Assembly (NCBI GenBank): GCA_900546495.1
Contig: URDN01000009.1
Span: forward strand, 5,024-69,023
From: an uncultured Lachnospiraceae bacterium
GTDB taxonomy: Bacteria > Bacillota > Clostridia > Lachnospirales > Lachnospiraceae
DNA length: 64,000 nt
Reading direction: 5' to 3'
Shown: positions 49,405 through 59,132 of the stretch, piece by piece
Layout of the letters: every line of letters begins with the position of its first letter
Numbering within the stretch: position 1 is the stretch's first letter
Translations under genes and position numbers: made by a program
Notes under the pieces: model-generated
Told to the model about the DNA's origin: nothing
What the model saw: the letters and a program-made list of their open reading frames with translations, nothing else
The model's database searches: none

Positions 49405-49504
49405 AATTTCTTTCCTCCTGTTTATTCTGATATATTTACTTGCTGATCATTGTCCTGTTCCTGACAGTTTTCACTTTTTCAGACAATCTCACATTTTTTA
49501 TTTT

Positions 49505-50347
49505 CTAGTTTTCCTGTAAATAAGAATGAAGGTCAAAGGTTTCGTCATTCTGTGCCCGGAATAAGGTTCCTCTGAATTCACCGCTGATGATCTGATGAAT
49601 GATTCCCACATCTTTTCCGTTGGCAATGATCATATCTGTACCGGATGCCGTAGCGATACGTGCTGCTGTCAGTTTTGTTGCCATTCCACCAGTTCCCACA
49701 TCACTTCCGGTAGACTGTTTTGCCATGGAATCATAATGCTCGTTCATCTTTTCCACACACTCTACCAGCATTGCTTCAGGATTTTTCCGTGGATCGTCAG
49801 TATATAATCCATCAATATCAGACAATAAAATCAACAGGTCTGCGCCAACCAGAGAAGATACAATCGCAGAAAGTGTATCATTATCACCAAAATGCATCTC
49901 ATAAGTAGATACGGTATCATTTTCATTAACAACCGGAATAATACCAAGACGGAACATTTCTTCAAAGGTATTGTGTGCATTCTGACGGGACTCATCCTCC
50001 AGAATCGTATCCTTTGTCATCAGAATCTGCCCTGCTGTCTGATTATACTCCGCAAACATTCTCTGATAAGTCATCATCAGTCGCGCCTGACCAACTGCCG
50101 CACAGGCCTGCTTCGTAGAAATATCCTGCGGACGGCTCTGCAGACCGATTGCCTGACGGCCAACTGCAATTGCTCCGGAACTTACCAGACAAACATCCAT
50201 TCCCTGGTTTCTCAGATCACAGAGTTCCCGCACCAGTTTCTCTATTTTCATCAGATTCATGCTTCCGGTCTGCGGATGCTGCAAAGAAGACGATCCAATT
50301 TTGACAACTACTCTCTTTTTATATTTGAAATAATCGTTTACGTTCAT
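49505..50347 (-). CDS. proB: Glutamate 5-kinase, short form
   Basis: 280 residues. Amino-acid kinase motifs: VVVKIGSSSL, VCLVSSGAIAVGRQAIG, VVNENDTVSTYEMHFGDNDT, and GSDVGTGGMATKLTAARIAT. The C-terminal PUA domain of the E. coli enzyme is absent, as in many Clostridia. It makes gamma-glutamyl phosphate, the first step of proline synthesis. proA is not adjacent here, which is less usual. Confidence 0.93.
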   Translation of the reverse strand: MNVNDYFKYKKRVVVKIGSSSLQHPQTGSMNLMKIEKLVRELCDLRNQGMDVCLVSSGAIAVGRQAIGLQSRPQDISTKQACAAVGQARLMMTYQRMFAEYNQTAGQILMTKDTILEDESRQNAHNTFEEMFRLGIIPVVNENDTVSTYEMHFGDNDTLSAIVSSLVGADLLILLSDIDGLYTDDPRKNPEAMLVECVEKMNEHYDSMAKQSTGSDVGTGGMATKLTAARIATASGTDMIIANGKDVGIIHQIISGEFRGTLFRAQNDETFDLHSYLQEN

Positions 50348-50609
50348 TTGTACACTCCTTTTGTCTTATCCTTGCAAAACAATTATTGTTCTACTCTCAG
50401 GTGCATTTTCAGCTTTGACATTCTTGTGTTCTATGATACATCGGTAAAGTTCTTTCTGTCAATACTCATATCTTCCAGTTCATATGTGTTGTTTATCTGT
50501 TATTTAACAAATTCATCCGCATATCTGTGTCATATATCAACGTACAAAAATACTGCCCTGAAAACTCAGGGCAGCATTTGCATTTTTACTATTATGAAGT
50601 TTGATCCTA
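50348..50609. other. Intergenic region between proB and the rnf operon
   Basis: Apart from the rnf terminator at 50545-50574 and the proB ribosome binding site (AAAGGAGTGTACAA, minus strand), I see no gene or clear element here. Confidence 0.4.
50545..50574 (-). terminator. Terminator of the rnf operon
   Basis: CTGCCCTG/CAGGGCAG stem (50553-50560 with 50567-50574), six-base loop, then TATTTTTG on the minus strand. Confidence 0.85.
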
Positions 50610-51419
50610 TTAAGCAGTAACTTTTTTACCTGTAATGATCTTCTTCGGACACTTCTCAGCACATGCGCCACAACCGGTACATTTTGTCTGATCAATGTGT
50701 GCGATATTATTCTCAACTGTAACAGCGCCTGACTCACAGACTCTCTCACACATCTTACATCCGATACAACCAACTTTACAAGCTGTCATAACCTGTTTAC
50801 CTTTATCCTGGGAACTACACTGTACTGCATGTTTTGCATCATACGGTACAAGCTCGATTAAGTTCTTCGGGCAGGCTTTGATACATTTACCACAGGCTTT
50901 ACACTGCTCTTTATCAACAACGGCAACGCCATTTTTGATGTGAATTGCATCAAACGGACAAGCTTTGACACACTCGCCAAATCCAAGACATCCAAAATTA
51001 CATTTTTTCGGACCACCGTTTGGTACGAAAGCCATCATGGAGCAATCCTCTACTCCATAGTATTCATAATCTGTATTTGCATTTTCACATGTTCCTGCAC
51101 ATTTTACAAATGCAACTTCACGAACAGATTCGCCAACTTCCTGACCCATGATCGCACCGATCTTAGCTGCTACCGGAGCACCGCCAACCGGACAGGAACC
51201 AACCTCTGCTTCACCTTTTGCAATTGCTGCAGCCAGACCGGAACATCCGGCAAAACCACAGCCACCACAGTTATTTCCCGGAAGAGCTGCTAATACTTCT
51301 TCCTCTTTCGGGTCTACTTCTACTTTGAATTTCTCACCGGCAATCCCAAGGATAATACCAATGACAATACCTGTTCCGCCGACTACAACAGCGGCAAGAA
51401 TAATTGCTGAAACACTCAT
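50610..51419 (-). CDS. rnfB: Rnf complex subunit B
   Basis: 269 residues. N-terminal membrane helix (IILAAVVVGGTGIVIGIILG), Fe-S motif CGGCGFAGCSGLAAAIAKGE, and several [4Fe-4S] motifs (CVKACPFDAI; CKACGKCIKACP; CIGCKMCERVC; CTGCGACAEKCP). It accepts electrons from ferredoxin on the cytoplasmic side. Last gene of rnfCDGEAB. Confidence 0.95.
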   Translation of the reverse strand: MSVSAIILAAVVVGGTGIVIGIILGIAGEKFKVEVDPKEEEVLAALPGNNCGGCGFAGCSGLAAAIAKGEAEVGSCPVGGAPVAAKIGAIMGQEVGESVREVAFVKCAGTCENANTDYEYYGVEDCSMMAFVPNGGPKKCNFGCLGFGECVKACPFDAIHIKNGVAVVDKEQCKACGKCIKACPKNLIELVPYDAKHAVQCSSQDKGKQVMTACKVGCIGCKMCERVCESGAVTVENNIAHIDQTKCTGCGACAEKCPKKIITGKKVTA

Positions 51420-51431
51420 CTGTATACCCTC

Positions 51432-52007
51432 CTAAATGACACCGGAAAATCCCATAAATGCAATTGACATCAGACCTGCTGTTACCAGCACGATTGCGGA
51501 ACCTTTGAAAGGTGTCGGGATATCATTGTACTCGATTTTCTCACGAATACCTGCCATGATGACAATTGAAATGGTAAATCCAACTGCTGTTGCGAAACCG
51601 TTGATTGTACTTACACCAATACCATAACCATACTGTACGTTGTTCAGGGCAACACCGAGAACGGCACAGTTTGTTGTGATCAGTGGTAAGAAAATACCAA
51701 GTGCGTTGTACAGTGGCGGCATTGATTTTTTCATAAACATCTCTACGAACTGAACCAATGCAGCGATAACTAAAATAAATACAATTGTTCTTAAATATGT
51801 GATATCAAACTGCTGCAGGATAATTTTATCCAGCACGCTTGTGATAAAGGATGCAATTGTAATAACGAAGATAACTGCGGCACCCATTCCGGCTGCAGTA
51901 TTTACCTTTTTGGATACACCGAAAAACGGACATAAGCCAAGGAACTGGCTCAGGACAACGTTATTTACAATGGCAGAGCCGATTGCGATAAGTAATACTT
52001 CTTTCAT
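51432..52007 (-). CDS. rnfA: Rnf complex subunit A
   Basis: 191 residues, six transmembrane helices. Signature NNVVLSQFLGLCPFFGVSKK near the N-terminus and FLPLITTNCAVLGVAL in the centre, with the Cys ligands of the intramembrane [2Fe-2S] centre shared with RnfE. Homologous to NqrE. It takes part in moving electrons across the membrane with coupled ion transport. Confidence 0.95.
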   Translation of the reverse strand: MKEVLLIAIGSAIVNNVVLSQFLGLCPFFGVSKKVNTAAGMGAAVIFVITIASFITSVLDKIILQQFDITYLRTIVFILVIAALVQFVEMFMKKSMPPLYNALGIFLPLITTNCAVLGVALNNVQYGYGIGVSTINGFATAVGFTISIVIMAGIREKIEYNDIPTPFKGSAIVLVTAGLMSIAFMGFSGVI

Positions 52008-52022
52008 CTGAACCTTTCCTCC

Positions 52023-52757
52023 TTATTCTTTCTCATCTGTTCCTGCAGTGAACACTTTGCCTTCACAGCTTCCGCTTGTACAAGCTGCGCAGTCTCCGTC
52101 GAAGCATCCGCTTCTCTCTTTCACTGCAATACCCTTTTTACGTTTTGCTTCACGGAATGCATTCTGGATTGCGATCAGCATAGCTAATACGAAGAATGCA
52201 CCAGGAGCAAGCACGAAAATTGTAAGTGGTGTATAACCTGCTTTTCCTGCAGCTGCATCAGCTAACGGAAGAAGCTGGAAACCAAAAATCTGTCCGGATC
52301 CCAGAATCTCACGAACTGCACCGATACATGTCAGACCAACAGTAAATCCAAGTCCCATACCGATACCATCAAAGATAGATGGAAGAACCGGATTCTTTGA
52401 AGCATAGCTCTCGGCACGGCCAAGGATGATACAGTTTACTACGATCAGAGGGATATAGATACCCAGTGATGCATACAGAGATGGTACATAACCCTGCAGT
52501 AAGAACTGAACAATAGTTACCAGAGATGCAACGACAACGATGAATGCCGGTACACGTGCACTGTCCGGAATAATCTTACGAAGCAGTGAAATTAAAAGGT
52601 TTGAAAATACAAGTACGAGTGTCGTGGAAAGTCCCATACCTATACCGTTAATAGCTGATGTTGTAACAGCCAGGGTCGGGCACATACCGATCAACATAAC
52701 GAAGGTAGGGTTCTCTTTCACGATACCGTTTACAATACGTTCTATACACTTATTCAT
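52023..52757 (-). CDS. rnfE: Rnf complex subunit E
   Basis: 244 residues, related to RnfA/NqrD: NPTFVMLIGMCPTLAVTTSA and YIPLIVVNCIILGRAESYAS hold the cysteines of the intramembrane iron-sulfur centre. Six helices, then a cysteine-rich C-terminal tail (GCFDGDCAACTSGSCEGK) not needed in the core fold. The tail might bind an additional metal; it seems specific to some Clostridia. Confidence 0.93.
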   Translation of the reverse strand: MNKCIERIVNGIVKENPTFVMLIGMCPTLAVTTSAINGIGMGLSTTLVLVFSNLLISLLRKIIPDSARVPAFIVVVASLVTIVQFLLQGYVPSLYASLGIYIPLIVVNCIILGRAESYASKNPVLPSIFDGIGMGLGFTVGLTCIGAVREILGSGQIFGFQLLPLADAAAGKAGYTPLTIFVLAPGAFFVLAMLIAIQNAFREAKRKKGIAVKERSGCFDGDCAACTSGSCEGKVFTAGTDEKE

Positions 52758-52775
52758 TTAAAAGTTCCCCTCCTG

Positions 52776-53378
52776 TTATTGTGCAAGTGTTCTGTAATAA
52801 GCCAGTCCAGCATTTACAGCACTTGTAACAGCGCTTGATGTGATTGTAGCACCACTGATTGCATCGATCTGGTCGTCAGATGTTGCACCTGTCTTTGTAA
52901 CTTCAAATGATTCTACCTGTTTGCCTGCAAACTGAGAAGAGAAAGAATCTTCTTTTGCTTTCATACCAAGTCCGGCAGTATCATTGATAGTTGTGATGGA
53001 ATATCCGTTTAATGTACCATCATCGGTAACACCGATAGATAAGGTAACGTCTCCACCATAACTGTTCGGATCTGTTACAGAAATAACATAACCAAGTTCA
53101 GCACCGCTTGCGTCTACAGCAACAACACAGTTTTCAATCGTGTCATCTGCGTATCCTGCTGCGGCAGCTGCTTCTGTTGCTTTTGCGGAATCAAATCCGT
53201 CCATATCCTCGAAAGAAGCTGCATCCGGGAATACAGTACGATAAGCATTCTGCTGAATGTTATAATTTGCTTTTTCAATCGGGACCTTTGTAATGCCATA
53301 TACAGCACCCAGACCAAGACCTGCGATAACTGTGATCAGGAAAAGGATCAGGGCGTCTTTAATGATTTTTCCGTTCAT
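52776..53378 (-). CDS. rnfG: Rnf complex subunit G
   Basis: 200 residues. One N-terminal transmembrane helix, then an FMN-binding domain with covalent flavin threonine in ISGATITSSAV. GLGMKAKEDSFSSQF precedes it. It carries electrons on the outer side of the membrane. ATG/stop overlap with rnfD by one base. Confidence 0.94.
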   Translation of the reverse strand: MNGKIIKDALILFLITVIAGLGLGAVYGITKVPIEKANYNIQQNAYRTVFPDAASFEDMDGFDSAKATEAAAAAGYADDTIENCVVAVDASGAELGYVISVTDPNSYGGDVTLSIGVTDDGTLNGYSITTINDTAGLGMKAKEDSFSSQFAGKQVESFEVTKTGATSDDQIDAISGATITSSAVTSAVNAGLAYYRTLAQ

Positions 53379-54319
53379 TATTTTTCCCCTCCTTTACCAA
53401 ATGGTTTCGGGATTGTAAATCTCTCGATCAGCGGTACCAGCATGTTTGCAAAGATGATGGAGTAAGAACATCCCTCAGCTGATGCACCAAACATACGGAA
53501 GATACCAAGGAGACATCCGCAGATGATACCGTAAATAATTTTTCCCTTCGGAGTGATCGGAGAAGTAACATAATCTGTTGCCATGAAGAATGCACCGAGG
53601 ATCAGACCACCACCGCATACTTCCTGAACAACGAACTGTCCCAGATCACCACTTGTAAGGTGTCCACCAAAAAGTACGATAAATACTACAAATGTTAAAA
53701 TATATGTACCCGGGATTCTCAGATCGATAACACCCATCAGGATCAGGAAGATTGCACCGATCAGAAGAGCGATCACGGAAGTCTCACCGATTGTACCTGC
53801 GATACGTCCGGTAAACATAGCCATTGTATCACTGTAAAGCTCGCCACCTTTGATCACTGCCAGCGGAGTAGCGCTTGACACACCGTCAAATGTGAAGCTT
53901 GTCATCGGGCCTGTAAATGCAAGAAGCAGGAAGCATCGTGCACCAAGTGCCGGGTTCATAAAGTTCTGTCCAAGTCCGCCAAAAATCATTTTTACAACAA
54001 CGATCGCGAAAGCGCCACCGATGATCGGGATGAAAAACGGAACGGTATGTGACAGGTTCAAACCAAGAAGTAAACCGGTAACAACACAGCTTAAATCACC
54101 TACGGTCTGTTTCTTGTGTGCAATTTTGTTATATAAGTATTCGGATACCAGACAGCTTGCGATAGAAACAACAACAACTGCCAGTGCACGCGGTCCGAAA
54201 TTGATAATGCCAAATACAGTAGCCGGGAGTAATGCGATGATCACATAAAGCATGATTCTCTGTGTACTGTCTTTGGCTCTTATATGTGGTGATGATGTAA
54301 CATTGTATAACTCACTCAC
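53378..54319 (-). CDS. rnfD: Rnf complex subunit D
   Basis: 313 residues from GTG 54319, after AGAGGTGGATTATT. Multi-spanning membrane protein with covalent-FMN threonine in GVSSATPLAVIKGG and conserved GGLGQNFMNPALGARCFLL. Related to NqrB. It forms the main ion-translocating part with RnfA and RnfE. Confidence 0.94.
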   Translation of the reverse strand: MSELYNVTSSPHIRAKDSTQRIMLYVIIALLPATVFGIINFGPRALAVVVVSIASCLVSEYLYNKIAHKKQTVGDLSCVVTGLLLGLNLSHTVPFFIPIIGGAFAIVVVKMIFGGLGQNFMNPALGARCFLLLAFTGPMTSFTFDGVSSATPLAVIKGGELYSDTMAMFTGRIAGTIGETSVIALLIGAIFLILMGVIDLRIPGTYILTFVVFIVLFGGHLTSGDLGQFVVQEVCGGGLILGAFFMATDYVTSPITPKGKIIYGIICGCLLGIFRMFGASAEGCSYSIIFANMLVPLIERFTIPKPFGKGGEK

Positions 54320-54345
54320 AATAATCCACCTCTTTCTAACGTTTT

Positions 54346-55671
54346 TTATTTTTTCCGTCTGTTTGCAAGAATTGTTTTTCTCATGGATTTAATCGACTGT
54401 GCAAGATTTCTCTTTGCAGGACATGTAAAGCTACAGCTTCCACATTCTACACACTCCATGCCGTGCCACTGTTCAAATGGCTCTTCCAGATGATTTTCTG
54501 CAAAATCAGCAAGTCTGGAAGGAACAATTCTGGATGGACATGCTTCTACACAACGACCACAGTTAATACATGCTGTTGCATTCTGGCTTGCATCCTCAAC
54601 GGCATCTTCTGTCAGACATAACAGTGCAGATGTTGTCTTGGTTGTCGGAACGTCAAGTCCGAACATTGCAAATCCCATCATAGGACCACCGGAAATCACT
54701 TTCTTCGGCTGAGTCTTGAATCCGCCTGCTGCTTCTACTAACTCTGCATAGTTTGTTCCGATACAGACATAGAAGTTTCTCGGATCGACAATAGCGTCAC
54801 CCGTAATAGTAACGATACGATGCATCAGCGGTCTGCCAAGTTTTACTGCATGATAAATTGCAACGATTGTATCAACGTTATCTACGATACAGCCAGCATC
54901 TGCCGGAAGCATGGTAGAGTTGATTGCTCTGCCTGTTGTTGCGAAAATCAACTGACGCTCAGAACCCTGCGGATATTTTGTCTTTAATGCTTTAACTTCC
55001 ATTCTCGGCTCATCTTTTGTCAGCTCTGTCAGTTTTGCAATACAATCCGGTTTGTTATCCTCGATACCGAAAATACCTTTTGCATTGTCAAACAGAGAAA
55101 GAATGATTCTCATTCCCTCAATTAATTTCTCCGGCTCCTCGATCATTCTTCTGTAATCGGAAGTCAGATACGGCTCACATTCTGCACAGTTTGCAATAAT
55201 GTAGTCGATTTTCTCCGGCTCCTTCGGTGAGAGTTTTACATGTGTCGGGAATCCCGCACCACCCATACCTACGATACCGGCATTCTGGATCTTCTTGATG
55301 ATCTCTTCTTTGCTCAGAGATGTTACATCGTCTACCGGTGTAAACTCCAGAGATTTAAACTCCCCGTCATTCTCGACCACGATAGAGTTCACCATGTCTC
55401 CTACTGCAACACGACGTGGCTCAATCGCCTTAACCGTGCCGGAAACTGTTGCATAAATCGGTGCAGATACGAAACCGCCTGCTTCAGCGATCATCTGTCC
55501 CTTCAATACAGCATCACCTACTGCAACCACTGGCTTTGCCGGTGCACCAATGTGCTGTGATAACGGATAAACCAGATCACCCTTGGGTAAATATTCCTGA
55601 ATCGGTTTATCTTTCGACAAGTCCTTTCCATCATATGGATGGACACCGCCCTTAAAAGTACATAAGCCCAT
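54346..55671 (-). CDS. rnfC: Rnf complex subunit C
   Basis: 441 residues from ATG 55671 (MGLCTFKGGVHPYDGKDLS), the conserved RnfC start; upstream codons read into the promoter. NADH/FMN-binding region GMGGAGFPTHVKLSP, and two [4Fe-4S] motifs (CINCGRCVEACP; CVECGSCSFTCP). It gives electrons to NAD+. First gene of the operon. Confidence 0.95.
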   Translation of the reverse strand: MGLCTFKGGVHPYDGKDLSKDKPIQEYLPKGDLVYPLSQHIGAPAKPVVAVGDAVLKGQMIAEAGGFVSAPIYATVSGTVKAIEPRRVAVGDMVNSIVVENDGEFKSLEFTPVDDVTSLSKEEIIKKIQNAGIVGMGGAGFPTHVKLSPKEPEKIDYIIANCAECEPYLTSDYRRMIEEPEKLIEGMRIILSLFDNAKGIFGIEDNKPDCIAKLTELTKDEPRMEVKALKTKYPQGSERQLIFATTGRAINSTMLPADAGCIVDNVDTIVAIYHAVKLGRPLMHRIVTITGDAIVDPRNFYVCIGTNYAELVEAAGGFKTQPKKVISGGPMMGFAMFGLDVPTTKTTSALLCLTEDAVEDASQNATACINCGRCVEACPSRIVPSRLADFAENHLEEPFEQWHGMECVECGSCSFTCPAKRNLAQSIKSMRKTILANRRKK

Positions 55672-55744
55672 AACCTGTGCCCCACTTTCTCTATATAGTT
55701 TCTTACAGGAAATCATATAATATATCCTGCAAAATGTCTTAAAT

Positions 55745-55773
55745 ATTATAGCACACAAGATTAAAAATGTATT
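55745..55773 (-). promoter_or_regulatory. Candidate rnf promoter (extended -10)
   Basis: Minus strand TGCTATAAT, with TATAAT at 55745-55750 and TG one base before. The -35 (AATACA, 17 bases upstream) is poor, as often with extended -10 promoters. Confidence 0.5.
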
Positions 55774-55799
55774 AATTTCACCAAAAAAAAAATTTTGTA

Positions 55800-55827
55800 T
55801 TGAAAAAAATACCATGTGAATTATAAT
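55800..55827 (+). promoter_or_regulatory. Promoter of the YprB-like gene
   Basis: TTGAAA (55800-55805), 16-base spacer, TATAAT (55822-55827), divergent from the rnf promoter. Confidence 0.65.
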
Positions 55828-55862
55828 AAATACAAAAATCGTCTGTCAACAAAGGATTATTT

Positions 55863-56981
55863 ATGAAAGATACTTTACATTTTAAACCACTAACTCACAA
55901 GAATAACTACGTTCGTTCTTCTCTGACCCAGGATACACTTTTCGTCGACATTGAAACCTCTGGTCTCTCAGCCGAAAAAAATCATATTTACTGCATTGGT
56001 TGTTCATATCTAACCAATGATCAGCTTGCAGTACGTCTTCTTTTTGCCGAAACCGAAAACGAAGAATCACTGATTCTTCAGAAGTTTGTCGATCTATGCA
56101 GCGGCTTTCATCAATTGATCACTTTTAACGGCACCACTTTTGATTTGCCATTTCTCCGACACCGACTGAACCATTTCCAGATTGTCAGTCCATTGGAGGC
56201 ACTTTCCCACACAGATCTCTATCGGGAAATCCGGCATTTAAAAAAGCTACTTCCGCTGAATAGTTATAAACAAAAATCCATTGAACTTTTTCTTGGCATC
56301 AGCCGGGAAAATCAGTATACCGGCAAAGAACTGATCAAGCTTTACAAATCCTATGTCAAAGTTCCTGAAGAAGAACTGCTGCAACTTCTGTTATTGCATA
56401 ATAAAGAAGATGTTTTAGGTATGTATAACCTTCTGGAAATGTTATCCTACACATATTTTTTACAGGGACATTTTCAGCTTTCTGATATTGAAATTCAATC
56501 TGTTTCCGGCGATCTGTTTTTCAATATTACACTGATACCGGATATTTCATTGCCTCAGACGATTCATTGTATGCAGGAACATGCCACCCTTGTGATGCAT
56601 CCGGAGCAGGTACTGCTGTCTTTTCCGGTCTTTCACGGTGCGCTCCGGCATTATTTTCCGGATTATAAAAATTATTATTACCTGCCGGAAGAACATGCAA
56701 TCATCCACAAAAGCCTTGGCACCTATATTGATCCCGATCATCGACAGAAAGCAACAAAAGAAAACTGCTATCTGGAAAAGAATTGCTATTATCTGACTTT
56801 GCCATATACATCTTCTGAGCATTACTTGAAGCAGAATCTGGCAGACAAAGCAACCTATCTGGAACTGCCGGTTGCAGACAATACTTTCCCAAATGAATAC
56901 CGTTTCCCACCGAAACAAATCCCTGCTTTAGAAAATTTTGTACATCTTTATTGCCAAAATATGCTTTCCGGCAAAAAATAG
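55863..56981 (+). CDS. YprB-like RNase H-fold exonuclease
   Basis: 372 residues. DEDD-type motifs: LFVDIETSGLSAEKNHIYCI (Exo I), LITFNGTTFDLPFLRHRL (Exo II), and LLHNKEDVLGMYNLLEML (Exo III). A C-terminal ~150 residue part without clear motifs follows. Related proteins in Firmicutes (YprB, RNase_H_2 family) are thought to be 3'-5' nucleases. Single gene with its own promoter. Confidence 0.83.
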   Translation: MKDTLHFKPLTHKNNYVRSSLTQDTLFVDIETSGLSAEKNHIYCIGCSYLTNDQLAVRLLFAETENEESLILQKFVDLCSGFHQLITFNGTTFDLPFLRHRLNHFQIVSPLEALSHTDLYREIRHLKKLLPLNSYKQKSIELFLGISRENQYTGKELIKLYKSYVKVPEEELLQLLLLHNKEDVLGMYNLLEMLSYTYFLQGHFQLSDIEIQSVSGDLFFNITLIPDISLPQTIHCMQEHATLVMHPEQVLLSFPVFHGALRHYFPDYKNYYYLPEEHAIIHKSLGTYIDPDHRQKATKENCYLEKNCYYLTLPYTSSEHYLKQNLADKATYLELPVADNTFPNEYRFPPKQIPALENFVHLYCQNMLSGKK

Positions 56982-57110
56982 TTTTTTACAAACAATGTTT
57001 GCCCGTAAAATCCCCTGTCCGATATTGGTATCGCCCCCAAAAGTTAAATCATAAAACTGTAACGATTGGAGACTGGTACACGGACCGGGATTTTCTTTCT
57101 ATAAAATACA

Positions 57111-57154
57111 CAAAAAGGAGCTACGCACCAATCGCTTAGTGCCACAGCTCCTTT
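57111..57154 (-). terminator. Terminator of the cmk-ispH-rpsA operon
   Basis: AAAGGAGCT/AGCTCCTTT stem (57114-57122 with 57146-57154) and TTTTTG on the minus strand. Confidence 0.75.
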
Positions 57155-57187
57155 CGTTTATTCAATCTGCTATAAAATAAGAAGTTC

Positions 57188-58270
57188 TTACTCCTCTTCA
57201 GCTGCCTCAGCCTCTGTATTCTGAGCAAGCGCTTTCATGCTCAGGCTGATTTTTCTGTCTGTCTCATCGAAATCAACGATTTTAGCTTCAATTTCCTGTC
57301 CGATGCTTAATACATCAGCTGGTTTCTCAACATGATCTCTGGAGATCTGGGAAACATGAAGTAATGCGTCAACGCCCGGTGCAAGCTCTACGAATGCGCC
57401 GAAGTCTGTCATACGTGCAACTTTACCTGTTACAACGTTTCCAGCTGCATATTTCTCAGCAGCATTATTCCAAGGATTCTCCTCCGGGAATTTTACGCTG
57501 AGTGCAATCTTTGTATCTTTGATATCTTTGATAAATACTTTTACAGTATCGCCAACTTTGTAGATTTTTTTCGGGTTGTCTACACGGCCCCAAGACATCT
57601 CAGAGATGTGAAGAAGTCCGTCTGCTCCACCAAGATCGATGAATGCACCGAAGTCTGTAATGTTTTTAACAGTTCCTTCGATTACATCGCCAACGTTGAT
57701 CTTCTCTAATAACTCTTTCTGTTTACGCTCTTTTTCAGCAACCAGAAGCTGTTTTCTGTCACCGATGATGCGTCTTCTTCTCGGGTTGAACTCAGTTAAT
57801 ACGAACTGGATCTCCTGATCTTTGTATTTGCCAAGATCTCTCTCATAAGTATCAGACACAAGGCTTGCCGGGATGAAGATTCTTGTCTCATCCAGAACAA
57901 CGCTTAATCCGCCATCTAATACCTGGCTTACTGTACCTGTTAATACTTCGCCGTTCTCGAAAGCTTCTTTCAGACGCTCGCTGCCTTTCTCTGCCGCAAG
58001 ACGTTTGTATGTAAGGAGAACCTGTCCCTCACCGTCGTTTACTTTCAGAACTTTTGCTTCCATGGTGTCGCCAACAGAAACAACAGTAGTAAGGTCTACA
58101 TTATTGTCGTTTGTGTATTCGTTTCTGGTAATAATTCCGTCTGATTTATAGCCAATATTCAGGATAATTTCATCCGGTTTCACATCTATAACAGTGCCTT
58201 CGACTACCTCTCCATTTCTGATTGTTTTTAAAGATTCTTCCAACATTTGTTCAAAACTCATTTCTGACAT
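57188..58270 (-). CDS. rpsA: Ribosomal protein S1-like RNA-binding protein
   Basis: 360 residues from ATG 58270, after GAGGAGGTTCAAAAAT. Four S1 (OB-fold) repeats, e.g. GDVIEGTVKNITDFGAFIDL and GNVVTGKVARMTDFGAFVEL. It overlaps the end of ispH by 20 bases. In many Clostridia IspH and S1 are fused into one protein; here they are separate but translationally coupled. It helps mRNA binding to the ribosome. Confidence 0.93.
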   Translation of the reverse strand: MSEMSFEQMLEESLKTIRNGEVVEGTVIDVKPDEIILNIGYKSDGIITRNEYTNDNNVDLTTVVSVGDTMEAKVLKVNDGEGQVLLTYKRLAAEKGSERLKEAFENGEVLTGTVSQVLDGGLSVVLDETRIFIPASLVSDTYERDLGKYKDQEIQFVLTEFNPRRRRIIGDRKQLLVAEKERKQKELLEKINVGDVIEGTVKNITDFGAFIDLGGADGLLHISEMSWGRVDNPKKIYKVGDTVKVFIKDIKDTKIALSVKFPEENPWNNAAEKYAAGNVVTGKVARMTDFGAFVELAPGVDALLHVSQISRDHVEKPADVLSIGQEIEAKIVDFDETDRKISLSMKALAQNTEAEAAEEE

Positions 58271-59132
58271 ATTTTTGAACCTCCTCAATAATATTATTTG
58301 GGGTTGAAGCCCCTGCTGTAATACCTACGTAGTCGAAACGCGAAAAGTCAGAATTCTCTAGATCTTCTTTCGTTTGTATAAAGTAAGTATTTCTACATTT
58401 TTCAGAGCAGATTTCATACAACTTTCTTGTATTGGAGCTGCTTGTCCCTCCGATCACCAACATTGCATCCACTCTGCCGGAAAGCTCTCTTGCTGCTTCC
58501 TGACGTTCCTTGGTGGCATTGCATATCGTATTGTGAACAACAAATTTTTTATCCTTGTCCACCGTACTCTCACTATCATACCCTTTTTTTTGAATAATTT
58601 CAATAAGTTCTTGAAATTTATTGTAATTAAATGTTGTTTGTGCGACAATACAGACCTTTTTCCACGGTTTCAGTTCCAGATTTCGCGCCTGATCGGCATC
58701 GCATATCACAGAAGTACGTGTTTCATCCGACCATCCGACGATCCCCTGCACCTCCGGATGGTCTCCACTGCCGATGATCACCACATAATACCCATTCTCT
58801 GAATACTCCTGCACCAGTGTATGGATCTTTTTTACAAACGGGCAGGTGGCATCAACCACGCGCAGTCCGTCTGCGATCAGTTCTTCCTGTTCCCGGCGGG
58901 TAACACCATGGGAACGGATCACGATCGTACCCTCAGTAAGATCTTTTGCTTCCTCCAGAGAGTGAATAACCTGAACGCCTTTTTTCTCCAGATCATCGAT
59001 CACTGTCTCATTGTGAATGATCGGTCCATAAGTATAAACCGGTGAAAACTGTTTTGCTTCCTCATATACGGTATCCACTGCCCGGTTCACACCAAAACAA
59101 AATCCTGCCATCTTTGCAAGTTCTACTTTCAT
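58251..59132 (-). CDS. ispH: 4-hydroxy-3-methylbut-2-enyl diphosphate reductase
   Basis: 293 residues. Conserved cysteines of the [4Fe-4S] cluster in AKMAGFCFGVNRAVD (Cys12), VVDATCPFVKKIH and NTICNATKERQEA. His in YTYGPIIHNETV and the GGTSSSNTRKLYEIC segment also fit. Last step of the methylerythritol phosphate pathway, giving IPP and DMAPP. Overlaps both neighbours. Confidence 0.95.
   Translation of the reverse strand: MKVELAKMAGFCFGVNRAVDTVYEEAKQFSPVYTYGPIIHNETVIDDLEKKGVQVIHSLEEAKDLTEGTIVIRSHGVTRREQEELIADGLRVVDATCPFVKKIHTLVQEYSENGYYVVIIGSGDHPEVQGIVGWSDETRTSVICDADQARNLELKPWKKVCIVAQTTFNYNKFQELIEIIQKKGYDSESTVDKDKKFVVHNTICNATKERQEAARELSGRVDAMLVIGGTSSSNTRKLYEICSEKCRNTYFIQTKEDLENSDFSRFDYVGITAGASTPNNIIEEVQKYVRNEF

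Noticed and set aside
55672..55862. Riboswitch upstream of rnfC
   Set aside because: The leader is short and AT-rich with no recognisable conserved fold.
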